NCBI RefSeq assembly: GCF_003008535.1
Contig: NZ_CP027666.1
Span: 620,001 to 684,000 of the forward strand
DNA from: Ottowia oryzae
Lineage (GTDB): Bacteria; Pseudomonadota; Gammaproteobacteria; Burkholderiales; Burkholderiaceae_C
Direction: 5' to 3'
Length of the DNA stretch: 64,000 nucleotides
Made by a program: the position numbers and the translations under genes. The notes beneath the pieces were generated by a model that worked only from the letters and a program-made list of their open reading frames with translations, made no database searches and was not told the origin of the DNA. This document shows positions 22,738 to 31,601 of the stretch, one piece after another. Positions within the stretch are counted from its first letter, which is position 1; each line of letters begins with the position of its first letter.

Positions 22738-23928
22738 TTGCTTGATCTTTCTGCCTACCGCGCGCTGTTCGCCGACCGCCAGCTCGCCCGCATCGTCCTC
22801 AGCTCCATCCTGCCGCGCCTGCCCATCGGCATGAACGCGCTGGGGCTGACCCTGTTCGTGCAAAGCGCCACGGGCTCGTTCGCGCGGGCCGGCTGGGTCA
22901 CTGGCGCCTACATGGCCGCGCTGGCGGTGCAGGCGCCGATGATCGGGCGCTGGGTGGACCGGCGCGGCCCGCGCGGGCTGCTGGGGCCGCTGGCGGCGCT
23001 GCACGTGCTGGCGCTGCTGGCGCTGGTGGGCGTGGTCACCCAGCGCATGGCGATGCCCTGGGTGCTGGCGCTGGCCTTCGTGGCCGGGCTGTCGTATCCG
23101 CCCGTGGCGATGGTGCTGCGCGCCACCTTCCGCAAGGCGGATCTGACGGCGGCGCAGCGCCAGTCGGCCTTTGCCGTCGATTCGGTGGTGACGGAAACCT
23201 GCTTCATCCTGGGGCCGCTGCTGGTCAGCCTGGGGCTGCTGGCCGGCTCGCCCGCGTACGCAGTGGCGCTGGCCGCGGCGTGCACGGCGATTGGCGTGCC
23301 CCTGTTCGTGCGGTCGGGCGCGCTGCAGCGCTGGGGCGAGGTGGAACCCGCGGCCGCGCGCCACTGGCTGGGCCCGCTGCGCGTGGCGGCCGTGCGCCGC
23401 AGCCTGGTGCTGGGCCTGGCCGCCGCCGTGGGCATTGGGCTGAATGAGATGTCCATCCCCGCCTTTGCCACCGAGGCCGGTCTGCCGCGCGCCATCGGCG
23501 CCTTTTATGCGGCGATGAGCGTGCCTTCCGCGCTGGCGGGGCTGTACTACGGCACGCGGCGCTGGGGCTGGTCGCTGAACCACCAGATCCAGCTGACGCT
23601 GGCATGGCTGGCGCTGGGCAGCGTGGCCATGGCCTTCGCGCCGTCACCGTGGTGGTTTGCCGCCGCGTGCGGCTGCACCGGCATGGCCTTCGGGCCGATG
23701 ATCACCGCGCTGTCGCTGCAGCTGGGCGCCTTGAGCCCGCGCGAATACGTCACCGAGGCCTTCACCTGGAGCATGACGGTGTTCATGATCGGCATTGGCG
23801 TGGGCTTCTGGTTGGGCGGGCTGCTGGTGCAAAGCCACGGCTTCAGCGCCACGCTGTGGGCATCGGCGGGCGGCATGGCGCTGGCCGCGCTGTGGTGTTT
23901 GCGCGTGCCGCAGGTGCGGGAGCACTAA
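22738..23928 (+). CDS. MFS transporter
   Basis: Inner-membrane protein of about 396 residues with 12 likely helices: ARIVLSSILPRLPIGMNALG at the start, MIGRWVDRRGPRGLLGPLAA as the motif A loop, and GMAFGPMITALSLQLGALSP late on. No ATG fits the expected N-terminus (L-D-L-S-A-Y-R-A-L-F); I take TTG 22738, but GTG 22711 is possible and neither has a clear ribosome site. The open frame upstream of 22711 is unlike transporter sequence. Substrate unknown. Confidence 0.75.
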   Translation: MLDLSAYRALFADRQLARIVLSSILPRLPIGMNALGLTLFVQSATGSFARAGWVTGAYMAALAVQAPMIGRWVDRRGPRGLLGPLAALHVLALLALVGVVTQRMAMPWVLALAFVAGLSYPPVAMVLRATFRKADLTAAQRQSAFAVDSVVTETCFILGPLLVSLGLLAGSPAYAVALAAACTAIGVPLFVRSGALQRWGEVEPAAARHWLGPLRVAAVRRSLVLGLAAAVGIGLNEMSIPAFATEAGLPRAIGAFYAAMSVPSALAGLYYGTRRWGWSLNHQIQLTLAWLALGSVAMAFAPSPWWFAAACGCTGMAFGPMITALSLQLGALSPREYVTEAFTWSMTVFMIGIGVGFWLGGLLVQSHGFSATLWASAGGMALAALWCLRVPQVREH

Positions 23929-23944
23929 GAGCCCAATCGACCGC

Positions 23945-23990
23945 TGGCGCACGACCCACCTGCGCGAGCAGCTACATAAAGCGTAGCATT
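23945..23990 (-). repeat. Dispersed palindromic element
   Basis: CTGGCGCACGACCCACC, then TGCGCGAGCAGCTACATAA, just after the MFS gene stop. Confidence 0.55.
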
Positions 23991-24006
23991 CGCTTCGCCC
24001 AAGCCT

Positions 24007-24255
24007 TCACGCGCGCTTGGCAACCCCCGCGGCACGGCGCCGCCGCCGCGTGCGCCAGAGCCGCAGCACGATGCCCAGCGCCACCACGGCCAGCACCACC
24101 GCCAGCGCGAACTGCCCCAACGCCGCCACCACAGCGGCCGAGCCGCCCACGGCCACCGCCATGACGGTGCTCACGACATCGGCCAGGGCGTAGAGCGCGC
24201 TGGCGTCTGGCTGGCGCGCAGGTTGATTGGGCGGCGGGGAAGAGGGAGCATTCAT
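24007..24255 (-). CDS. Small putative membrane protein
   Basis: Possible protein of 82 residues from ATG 24255: a Pro-rich start, then two hydrophobic stretches (LADVVSTVMAVAVGGSAAVV and FALAVVLAVVALGIVLRLW) and a basic tail. No ribosome site is evident and no family is recognised, so this could be a chance frame. Confidence 0.35.
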   Translation of the reverse strand: MNAPSSPPPNQPARQPDASALYALADVVSTVMAVAVGGSAAVVAALGQFALAVVLAVVALGIVLRLWRTRRRRRAAGVAKRA

Positions 24256-24340
24256 GCGGTGGTCCAGGTTGGCTCCAGCGTCGCCGCGGGCAGCGTGCGC
24301 ACGCGTCGGGCAAGTGTTGGGATCGATGCTGTGGCGGGCA

Positions 24341-25159
24341 TCACCCTTTGGGCGCCTTGGCGCGCACGTACAACACCTTTTGATCTGAACCCGGCGAAAC
24401 GCGATCCTGCACGTCAAACACATCGGTTCGCGCTCGCACGAGATCAGACAGTTTCCGGTGACCATACACGCGGCTGTCGAAGTCTGATTTCAGCTTGGAC
24501 AGATACTGACCAAAGGTGCCCAGGTGAGCCCACCCATCATCGCCTGACGACTGTTCGATCGCATCTCTGATAAATGGCATTGGCAGCGCGGGTAGTCCCT
24601 GCGAAACAACCTCTTTCGTCGAGGCGCTGGCAGAGAGTTCGATGGCGCTCGATGGCGGTCGATCCAAGCTAGGTTCGGGCGCCGCAGTGGGTCGCAGCAC
24701 TTCCGTCAGAACAAACTTGTGGCACGCGGTCCGAAACGCGGAAGGCGTTTTTTGCTCACCGAACCCAATGACGGTAACCCCTTCCTCCCGGAGCCGCACC
24801 GCCAAGCCTGTGAAGTCGCTGTCGCTTGTGACCAGACAAAACCCATCGAATCGACGGGTATAGAGCAGATCCATCGCGTCGATGATCATGGTGCCGTCTG
24901 TCGCATTTTTGCCCGACGTGTAGGCGAATTGCTGTACCGGTTTAATGGAAAACTGGTTGAGCACCTTCTTCCACGAAGCACTTTGACTGGACGTGAAATC
25001 ACCATAAATGCGTCGCACGGTTGCTTCGCCGAAGCCCGCAATCTCTGCAAACAACCCTTCCATGACGGAGGCTTGAGCGTTGTCAGCGTCAATCAGAACC
25101 GCCAGCCTAAGCGAAGGTGCTTCCGACTCAACTTTAAAAATAGTCTTAGGACTTGCCAT
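24341..25159 (-). CDS. NYN-domain nuclease with C-terminal LOTUS/OST-HTH domain
   Basis: Protein of 272 residues. Residues ~15-155 form a PIN-like NYN domain with the acidic metal-site residues in LAVLIDADNAQ, DGTMIIDAMDLL and LVTSDSDFTGLAVRLREEG. Residues ~190-265 look like an OST-HTH/LOTUS module (DDGWAHLGTFGQYLSKLKSD ... YGHRKLSDLVRA). The family (LabA/DUF88 type) is thought to act on RNA. It overlaps the hydrolase gene upstream by 14 bases, so the two are translationally linked. RNA target unknown. Composition is a little lower in GC than neighbours. Confidence 0.88.
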   Translation of the reverse strand: MASPKTIFKVESEAPSLRLAVLIDADNAQASVMEGLFAEIAGFGEATVRRIYGDFTSSQSASWKKVLNQFSIKPVQQFAYTSGKNATDGTMIIDAMDLLYTRRFDGFCLVTSDSDFTGLAVRLREEGVTVIGFGEQKTPSAFRTACHKFVLTEVLRPTAAPEPSLDRPPSSAIELSASASTKEVVSQGLPALPMPFIRDAIEQSSGDDGWAHLGTFGQYLSKLKSDFDSRVYGHRKLSDLVRARTDVFDVQDRVSPGSDQKVLYVRAKAPKG

Positions 25160-25715
25160 CGTTTATTTCCTTCGCCAATGTCATCAACAACGCCCGCCCC
25201 TCATCCCAATCGCCCAGCCCCGAATCGGCGTTGATGTGGCCGCGCGGGCCGATGGCGTGGAATTCGGCGCCCCAGTCGCTGGCCAGGCGGCTGGCGGATT
25301 CGAGGCTGCCAAACGGGTCGTCGCTGCTGGCAACCAGGATGGCGGGGAAGGGCAGGCGCTGGCGGACGGGCGGCGCCCAGCCGGGGATTTGCTGGCGCAG
25401 GTCGTCGCGCTCGATGTCGGGTGGGGCCACCAGCAGCGCGCCGGCCACGCGGGCGGCATGGCGGGTGTGGGCGGCCCACCAGGCGGTGAGGATGCAGCCC
25501 AGGCTGTGGGCGGCCAGCAGCACGGGGGCGCCACTGGCGTCGCTTTGGGCCAGCACCACGTCTTCGAGCCGCGCGGTCCAGTCGCCGCGCAGCGGGCGCA
25601 TCCAGTCGTGCTGCTGCACGCGCTGGTCGCCGTGGCGCGCCTCCCAGCGGGTTTGCCAATGCTCGGGGCCGCTGCCTTGCCAGCCGGGCAGGGTGAGGAT
25701 GGTGGGTGCGCTCAT
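25146..25715 (-). CDS. RBBP9/YdeN-type serine hydrolase
   Basis: Alpha/beta hydrolase of 189 residues. It starts TILTLPGWQGSGPEHWQ, typical of the family. The nucleophile elbow is LLAAHSLGC; the Asp is in VASSDDPFG and the His in GPRGHINADSGLGDW. Natural substrate unknown. It lies between parA and the NYN gene; in related genomes a hydrolase of this type often sits between parA and parB. Confidence 0.9.
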   Translation of the reverse strand: MSAPTILTLPGWQGSGPEHWQTRWEARHGDQRVQQHDWMRPLRGDWTARLEDVVLAQSDASGAPVLLAAHSLGCILTAWWAAHTRHAARVAGALLVAPPDIERDDLRQQIPGWAPPVRQRLPFPAILVASSDDPFGSLESASRLASDWGAEFHAIGPRGHINADSGLGDWDEGRALLMTLAKEINDGKS

Positions 25716-25750
25716 GCGTGCATTCTGCCAGTGGCGCGCGGACGCACTTT

Positions 25751-25812
25751 ACTCATGTTTTGATAGCTGCCAGCGCAGACTGCACCAGCGCCAGAGGGCA
25801 ATAAGGCTTGTA
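25751..25812 (+). repeat. Dispersed palindromic element
   Basis: TGTTTTGATAGCTGCCAGCG, then CACCAGCGCCAGAGGGCAA; the clearest forward copy, used here as the reference. Confidence 0.75.
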
Positions 25813-25841
25813 TTCTGCCCAGCGCGGGCGCGCCAGCGGCA

Positions 25842-26627
25842 TCAACCGCGCAGGCCGCGATCGACCAGCTCTTGCGCGAACGCCAGGAATGCGTGGCTGC
25901 CTTTGGCGGACGGATCGAACACCAGCCCGGGCAGGCCGTAGCTGGGCGCTTCGGCCAGGCGCACATTGCGCGGGATGACGGTGTCGAACACCTTGTCGCC
26001 GTAGTGCGCCTTGAGCTGTTCGCTGACCTGCTGCTGCAGCGTGATGCGCGGGTCGAACATAACGCGCAGCAGGCCGATCAGGCGCAGGTCGCGGTTCAGG
26101 TTGGCGTGCACCTGCTTGATGGTGTTGGTAAGGTCGGCCAGGCCTTCCAGCGCGAAGTATTCGCACTGCATGGGCACGATGACGCCCTGCGCGGCGCACA
26201 GGCCGTTGAGGGTCAGCATGCTCAAGGATGGCGGGCAGTCGATCAGCACGAAGTCGTAGTCGGCGGCGACCACGACCAGCGCGTCTTTCAAGCGGCGTTC
26301 GCGGCGGGCTTCGCTGACCAGCTCGACCTCGGCACCGGCCAGCTCACGGTTGGCGCCCAGCACGGCGTAGGCGGCGCCGGCTTCCTTCAGCTTTTCGGGG
26401 GTGACGGCGGCCTCGGCCACCGTGGCCGATTCCAGCAGCACGTCGTACACGGATGCCTCCAGCGTGCGCTTGTCCACGCCCGAACCCATGGTGGCGTTGC
26501 CCTGCGGGTCCAGGTCGACCAGCAGCACGCGCTGGCCGATCTTGGCCAGGCCGGCGGCCAGGTTCACGGTGGTGGTGGTCTTGCCCACCCCGCCTTTCTG
26601 GTTGGCGATGCAGAAGATTTGGGCCAT
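25842..26627 (-). CDS. parA: Chromosome partition ATPase ParA/Soj
   Basis: ATPase of 261 residues that moves ParB-parS complexes. The deviant Walker A is IANQKGGVGKTTTTVNLAAG, followed by VLLVDLDPQGNATMGSG and Walker B VLIDCPPSLSMLTLNGL. No N-terminal extension, as expected for the chromosomal short type. It is on the minus strand with LysE, rsmG and mnmG upstream and the hydrolase downstream; parB follows about 4.5 kb later rather than directly. Confidence 0.96.
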   Translation of the reverse strand: MAQIFCIANQKGGVGKTTTTVNLAAGLAKIGQRVLLVDLDPQGNATMGSGVDKRTLEASVYDVLLESATVAEAAVTPEKLKEAGAAYAVLGANRELAGAEVELVSEARRERRLKDALVVVAADYDFVLIDCPPSLSMLTLNGLCAAQGVIVPMQCEYFALEGLADLTNTIKQVHANLNRDLRLIGLLRVMFDPRITLQQQVSEQLKAHYGDKVFDTVIPRNVRLAEAPSYGLPGLVFDPSAKGSHAFLAFAQELVDRGLRG

Positions 26628-26652
26628 GAAACTGTGAAAGCGCCGCTAGGGC

Positions 26653-27276
26653 TTACTTGGTCAACGCCAGACGCAGCCCAAAGCAGATCAGGGCCACGCC
26701 CGCCAGCTTTTGCAGACCGCCCGAGACGCGGGGGTTGGCGCGGATGCGCTCGGCCATGAAGTGCGATATCAGCGTGGCCGCCAGCCCGTAGGCGAAGGTC
26801 AGCACCGCGATGGTCAGCGCCATGGCGGCGAAGGTGCCCAGGCCGGGCGCGCGCGCCGGGTCGATGAACAGGGGGAAGAAGGCCATGTAGAAAACGATGG
26901 CCTTGGGGTTCAGCAAGGTGATGAAGAACGACTGCCGCGCAAAATGGCTGGGCTTGAGCTGCAGCACCGCGCCTTGCCCCGGCTTGGCGGTGATGACGGT
27001 GATGAGCTTGTAGCCCATCCAGGCCAGATACGCCGCGCCGACCCACTGCACGGTGGCAAAGGCGGCAGGGTAGGCCTTGAGCAGTGCGGCCACGCCCGCC
27101 ACCGCACACCACAGCAGAATCTGGTCGCCCGCGATGATGCCAAAGGTGGACGCCAACCCGCCACGAATGCCGCCTTGCGCGGTGCTGGAAATCATCGCCA
27201 GATTACCCGGCCCTGGAATAGCCAGGAACACGAGAATGGCAATGACAAAGGCGGGATAGTCGGTGATGGCGAGCAT
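26653..27276 (-). CDS. LysE/RhtB-family amino-acid exporter
   Basis: Inner-membrane protein of 207 residues with about six helices. Typical marks are LAIPGPGNLAMISSTAQGG, GAAYLAWMGYKLI and LLNPKAIVFYMAFFP. Exported substrate (amino acid or derivative) is unknown. Same strand as parA, 25 bp upstream of its start. Confidence 0.92.
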   Translation of the reverse strand: MLAITDYPAFVIAILVFLAIPGPGNLAMISSTAQGGIRGGLASTFGIIAGDQILLWCAVAGVAALLKAYPAAFATVQWVGAAYLAWMGYKLITVITAKPGQGAVLQLKPSHFARQSFFITLLNPKAIVFYMAFFPLFIDPARAPGLGTFAAMALTIAVLTFAYGLAATLISHFMAERIRANPRVSGGLQKLAGVALICFGLRLALTK

Positions 27277-27427
27277 GGTGGGCGCTTGGGCGATGCAGCG
27301 AGTTTAAGGGACGGAGCCACTGCGGCCCCGCGCGCAGCGGCGTGCCGAGAGCGCATCCAGTGTCGCATTCACGAATGTTGAGCGCACGGCGCCAGCGAGC
27401 CGCCGCAACACGACAGCCGCCCTTGGC

Positions 27428-28081
27428 TCAAGCCCTGGGGCGCAGCCAGAGCAGACACCGCTCAGCACGCAGCCCCGGCACCTGCAGTTGTTCCACGTGA
27501 AACACTTCCACCCCTGGCGGCAGTGCGGCAATCTCGTCGTCGGGGCGCTTGCCCTTCATGGCCAACCACACCGCGCCTTCGGCCAGCGCCGGGGCGGACC
27601 ATTGGGTGAAGTCGGCCAACGAGGCAAACGCGCGCGAGGTGATCACGTCAAATTTGTCCTGCACGGCTTCCACCCGGGCATGCAAGCCGCGCAGGTTGGG
27701 CAGCCGCAGCGCGACGGCCACTTGCTGCACAAAGGCCGCCTTCTTGGCCACCGCGTCCACGCAGCTCACCTGAATCTCAGGGCAGCAGATGGCGATCACC
27801 ACACCAGGCAGCCCGCCGCCCGAGCCCACGTCCAGCAAGCGGGTGGGCTGGCCGCGGGTGTGGCGGCGCAGCGGGGCAATGATGCTCAGGCTGTCCAGCA
27901 GGTGGTGCGTCAGCATCTCGGCCGGGTCGCGCACGGCCGTCAGGTTGTAGACCTTGTTCCACTTGCCCAGCAGCGCCAGGTAGTCGAGCAGCTGGCCGCG
28001 CTGCTCGTCAGACAGCGTGACACCCAAGGCGGCGGCGCCTTCGCTCAGGCGCGCGCGCAGTGCTTCGGGCTCCGCGCTCAT
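27428..28081 (-). CDS. rsmG: 16S rRNA (guanine-527-N7)-methyltransferase RsmG
   Basis: Protein of 217 residues. Marks: LGKWNKVYNLTAVRDPAEML, HHLLDSLSI, LLDVGSGGGLPGVVIAI (SAM site) and VITSRAFASLADF. It methylates G527 of 16S rRNA. Its ATG overlaps the mnmG stop by 4 bases, so the two are co-translated. A parS-like site lies near its 3' end. Confidence 0.97.
   Translation of the reverse strand: MSAEPEALRARLSEGAAALGVTLSDEQRGQLLDYLALLGKWNKVYNLTAVRDPAEMLTHHLLDSLSIIAPLRRHTRGQPTRLLDVGSGGGLPGVVIAICCPEIQVSCVDAVAKKAAFVQQVAVALRLPNLRGLHARVEAVQDKFDVITSRAFASLADFTQWSAPALAEGAVWLAMKGKRPDDEIAALPPGVEVFHVEQLQVPGLRAERCLLWLRPRA
27489..27504. promoter_or_regulatory. parS-like site inside rsmG
   Basis: TGTTCCACGTGAAACA, one mismatch from the parS consensus TGTTTCACGTGAAACA. 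Confidence 0.8.
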
Positions 28082-30087
28082 GGCGCAGTCGCCAAGGCGG
28101 GCGCCTGGGAAGTAAAGCCCTTGAAGCCGCCCTTTTTCAGGTGAATCAGCAGCAGCGAAATGGCGGCGGGTGTCACACCGCTGATGCGCCCGGCTTGGCC
28201 CAGCGTGTCTGGCCGGTGCTGCTGCAGCTTTTGCCGCACTTCGATCGAGAGCGCGGTGATCTGCATGTAGTCCAGCTCAGGCGGCAGCTTCAGGCTTTCG
28301 TAATACGCGGTGCGACCCACTTCCTCGCGCTGGCGGTCGATGTAGCCAGCGTACTTGGCGGCGATCTCGACTTGCTCGACCACCGGCGCCAGCAGGTCTT
28401 CGCCCAATGTTTCACGTGAAACGTCGGGCGACCGATGCTTGCCGCCGTCCAGGCTCATCAAAGCTTCGTAACCCACCTCGGGGCGGCGCAGCAGATCGAA
28501 CAGGTTGTGTTCATGCTCGATGGCTTTGCCCAGCACGCGCTCAGATTCGGCAACGGGCAGGTTGCGCGGGTTGACCCAGGTGGCTTTCAGCCGCTCTGTT
28601 TCACGTGAAACAGCATCGCGTTTGCGGCTGAACGCATCCCAGCGCGCGTCATCCACCAGGCCCAGCGCCCGGCCCATTTCGGTCAGGCGCATGTCCGCGT
28701 TGTCTTCGCGCAGTTGCAGTCGGTATTCGGCGCGGCTGGTGAACATGCGGTAGGGCTCGGTCACGCCCTTGGTGATGAGGTCGTCCACCAGCACGCCGAG
28801 GTAGGCCTCGTCACGCCGGGGCAGCCAGGCGCCGCCAAAGTCGTCGGCGCGACCGTCGAACTGGCGGCATTGCAGCGCGGCATTGATGCCGGCAAACAGG
28901 CCCTGCGCCGCCGCTTCTTCGTAGCCGGTGGTGCCGTTGATTTGGCCGGCAAAGAACAGGCCACCGATCTGGCGTGTCTCGAAACTGCTTTTGAGCGAGC
29001 GCGGGTCGAAGTAGTCGTATTCGATGGCGTAGCCCGGCCGCAGGATGTGCGCGTTCTCCAGCCCCGGCATGCTGCGCACCAGCGCCAGCTGAATATCAAA
29101 GGGCAGGCTGGTGGAAATGCCGTTGGGGTACACCTCGTGCGTGTCCAGGCCTTCCGGCTCGAGGAAGATCTGGTGGCTTTCCTTGTCGGCAAAGCGGTTG
29201 ATCTTGTCTTCCACGCTGGGGCAATAGCGCGGGCCCACGCCCTCGATCTTGCCGGTGAACATGGGGCTGCGGTCAAAGCCGCTGCGGATGATCTCGTGCG
29301 TGCGCGCGTTGGTGTGCGTGATCCAGCACGGCACTTGCCGGGGGTGCATGTCGGCGCGGCCCATGAAGCTGAACACCGGCATGTGCGGGTTCTGCCCGCC
29401 GGGCACGCCGTCGCCGGGTTGCTCTTCGCAGGCGCTGAAGTCGATGGTGCGGCCGTCCAAGCGCGGGGGGGTGCCGGTTTTCAGGCGGCCCTGCGGCAGC
29501 TTCAGCTCTTTCAGGCGGGCCGACAGGCTGACCGCCGGCGGGTCGCCCGCGCGGCCGGCCTGGTAGTTGTCCAGCCCCACGTGGATGCGCCCGTCCAGGA
29601 AGGTACCGGCCGTCAGCACCACGGTGCGCCCCCGAAAAGCGATGCCCACCTGCGTGACCGCGCCCACCACGCGGTCGCCTTCCAGCATCAGATCGTCCAC
29701 CGCCTGCTGGAACAGCCACAGGTTGGGCTGGTTTTCCAGCAAGCGGCGAATGGCCGCCTTGTAGCGCACGCGGTCGGCCTGCGCACGGGTGGCGCGCACC
29801 GCCGGGCCCTTGCTGCTGTTCAAAATGCGGAACTGGATGCCGCCCTCGTCGGTGGCCAGCGCCATGGCGCCGCCCAGTGCGTCTACCTCTTTGACCAAAT
29901 GCCCCTTGCCGATGCCGCCGATGCTGGGGTTGCAGCTCATCTGGCCCAGCGTTTCGATGTTGTGGGTCAGCAGCAAGGTCTGCGCGCCCATGCGTGCCGC
30001 GGCCAGGGCGGCCTCGGTCCCGGCGTGACCGCCGCCGACGACGATCACGTCGAACTGTTGAGGGTGGGTATAAGAAATGGTCGCCAT
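28078..30087 (-). CDS. mnmG: tRNA uridine 5-carboxymethylaminomethyl modification enzyme MnmG
   Basis: FAD enzyme of 669 residues working with MnmE on the tRNA wobble uridine. N-terminal FAD site DVIVVGGGHAGTEAALAAA; then CNPSIGGIGKGHLVKEVDAL, GTFLDGRIHVG, YCPSVEDKI and the C-terminal RAEYRLQLREDNAD and ITALSIEVRQKL. Full length. ATG 30087 fits the conserved start. Two parS sites lie within it. Confidence 0.97.
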   Translation of the reverse strand: MATISYTHPQQFDVIVVGGGHAGTEAALAAARMGAQTLLLTHNIETLGQMSCNPSIGGIGKGHLVKEVDALGGAMALATDEGGIQFRILNSSKGPAVRATRAQADRVRYKAAIRRLLENQPNLWLFQQAVDDLMLEGDRVVGAVTQVGIAFRGRTVVLTAGTFLDGRIHVGLDNYQAGRAGDPPAVSLSARLKELKLPQGRLKTGTPPRLDGRTIDFSACEEQPGDGVPGGQNPHMPVFSFMGRADMHPRQVPCWITHTNARTHEIIRSGFDRSPMFTGKIEGVGPRYCPSVEDKINRFADKESHQIFLEPEGLDTHEVYPNGISTSLPFDIQLALVRSMPGLENAHILRPGYAIEYDYFDPRSLKSSFETRQIGGLFFAGQINGTTGYEEAAAQGLFAGINAALQCRQFDGRADDFGGAWLPRRDEAYLGVLVDDLITKGVTEPYRMFTSRAEYRLQLREDNADMRLTEMGRALGLVDDARWDAFSRKRDAVSRETERLKATWVNPRNLPVAESERVLGKAIEHEHNLFDLLRRPEVGYEALMSLDGGKHRSPDVSRETLGEDLLAPVVEQVEIAAKYAGYIDRQREEVGRTAYYESLKLPPELDYMQITALSIEVRQKLQQHRPDTLGQAGRISGVTPAAISLLLIHLKKGGFKGFTSQAPALATAP
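28408..28423. promoter_or_regulatory. parS site inside mnmG
   Basis: TGTTTCACGTGAAACG, one end base off the consensus; 14-bp core GTTTCACGTGAAAC intact. Confidence 0.9.
28597..28612. promoter_or_regulatory. parS site inside mnmG, perfect consensus
   Basis: TGTTTCACGTGAAACA, the full 16-bp palindrome, 189 bp from the neighbouring site. Confidence 0.95.
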
Positions 30088-30317
30088 GGGCAGCCGATTC
30101 CGCGCGCAATCACGCCCGCGGTGCGGCAATCAAAATAGGGTGGAAGGGGCGATTATAAAAATCGCCCCCATTTTCTGCTGGAGAATTGGAAACCCCCTTG
30201 GCAGTGATTCCGATAGGGCCCTGCGCCCGTTGCCACGCACGGGGCGCTTAATACATTGGGCATAATTTTTGCGTCAGTTTTGCCTTGCACCTTTATTTGT
30301 CAGGTTGTTCACATCTC

Positions 30318-31214
30318 ATGCCGTACCGTTTCTCGCGCTGGCTGGCCCTTCCGGTCAGCACCGTCGTTTTCGCCTTTAACGTTCACGCCGGTCCTGTGCT
30401 GGACCGCATCCAGTCCACCCAGACCCTCACCATCGGCTACCGCGCCAACAGCGCGCCGATCTCGTATGAAGAAAAGGGCAGGGTGATCGGCTACGCCATC
30501 GACGTCTGCCAGCGCGTGGCCGCCTTGCTGCAGCAGCAGCTGAAGCTGCCCAAGCTGGCGGTGCGCTACGTGCCCCTCACTTCGGCCGAGCGCATTCCCG
30601 CGCTGCAGGACGGCCGCATCGATCTGGAATGCGCGGGCACCACCAACACCAAGGCGCGCCGCGAACAGGCGGCCTTTGGCCTGACCTACTTCTACGCCGG
30701 GGCCAGCGTGCTGGTGCGTGACGGCGAGGGCATCGGCGGGCTGAACGACCTGCGCGGCAAGACGCTGGCGGCGGTCAAGGGCACCACCGGCCAGCAGGTG
30801 GTGGAAATGCGCGAGCGCGATGGCCGTGCCGGCTGGAAGCTGGCGCTGTTCGACAACACCCGCGCCGCCGTGCAGGCGCTGGAGCAGGGCAAGGTGGACG
30901 CGGTCATCCAGGACAACATCCAGCTGGTGCCGCTGGCGCGCCAGTCGGGCAAGAAGCTGGTGCTGGCCGGCCAGCCGCTGTCGATCGAACCGCTGGCGCC
31001 CATGTTCGCCCGCAACGACGCCGAACTGGCCGAGGGCGTGCTGGCCGCCATGCGCCAGATCTACCGCGACGGCGAAATGGCCGCGCTGTATGAGCGCTGG
31101 TTCCTCAAGCCGCTGCCGGGGCGCACGTTCGGGCTCGACCTCAAGCTGAGCCCACTGCTGAACGACAATTTTCGTCGCCCCAGCTCGTACGTGACCGACT
31201 GGGTGGTGCTCTGA
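30318..31214 (+). CDS. Periplasmic amino-acid-type substrate-binding protein
   Basis: Protein of 298 residues, solute-binding family 3. Signal peptide RFSRWLALPVSTVVFAFNVHA. Then TLTIGYRANSAPISYEEKGR, GYAIDVCQRVAALL, DGRIDLECAGTTNT and GKTLAAVKGTTGQQ, as in GltI-like glutamate/aspartate binders. It stands alone with no permease genes nearby. ATG 30318 gives a proper signal peptide; an in-frame start lies 33 bases earlier. Confidence 0.9.
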   Translation: MPYRFSRWLALPVSTVVFAFNVHAGPVLDRIQSTQTLTIGYRANSAPISYEEKGRVIGYAIDVCQRVAALLQQQLKLPKLAVRYVPLTSAERIPALQDGRIDLECAGTTNTKARREQAAFGLTYFYAGASVLVRDGEGIGGLNDLRGKTLAAVKGTTGQQVVEMRERDGRAGWKLALFDNTRAAVQALEQGKVDAVIQDNIQLVPLARQSGKKLVLAGQPLSIEPLAPMFARNDAELAEGVLAAMRQIYRDGEMAALYERWFLKPLPGRTFGLDLKLSPLLNDNFRRPSSYVTDWVVL

Positions 31215-31270
31215 CGGCTGGCCAGCGCCCGCGCGGCGGGCTGCGGGTGCGTGGTCGACACGCCCGCTTG

Positions 31271-31322
31271 CTACGCTTTAGATAGCTGCCAGCGCCCTGT
31301 GCGCCTGCGCCAGAGGGCAATT
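31271..31322 (+). repeat. Dispersed palindromic element
   Basis: CTTTAGATAGCTGCCAGCGC, then GCCTGCGCCAGAGGGCAA. Confidence 0.7.
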
Positions 31323-31469
31323 TGGGCATACAAATACCCACACGCCGCACCCAGCCCACCGCGTGGGACAAAGTGCTGCCCGATCCGCGCGGCCAGTCCG
31401 GACCTTCCATCTGAGCGGGCCGGCGCCGCGCGCGGCATGGCGCGCTGCCGGCGAGCCGACAATGCCCAA

Positions 31470-31510
31470 CAGCTATTCAATAGATAGCAGTCAGCGCCCG
31501 CAGGTAGACC
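31470..31510 (+). repeat. Dispersed palindromic element, partial
   Basis: CAGCTATTCAATAGATAGCA followed by GTCAGCGCCCGCAGG; right half not evident. Confidence 0.5.
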
Positions 31511-31601
31511 GCTGGAGCCCGCTTTGCTATGCTGGCTGGCGGCGGCCGATGGCTATCGCTGAAGCGGCCGCCCTTGTCCCAACTCAAGGAGCATTCGTCT
31601 C

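Larger units (their letters stand above)
31215..31601. other. Intergenic stretch, 387 bp, with two dispersed elements
   Basis: Upstream region of the glutamate dehydrogenase gene. It contains one full dispersed element (31271-31322) and one half-preserved copy (31470-31510). No gene recognised; a promoter for gdhA is expected here but none could be picked out. Confidence 0.55.
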
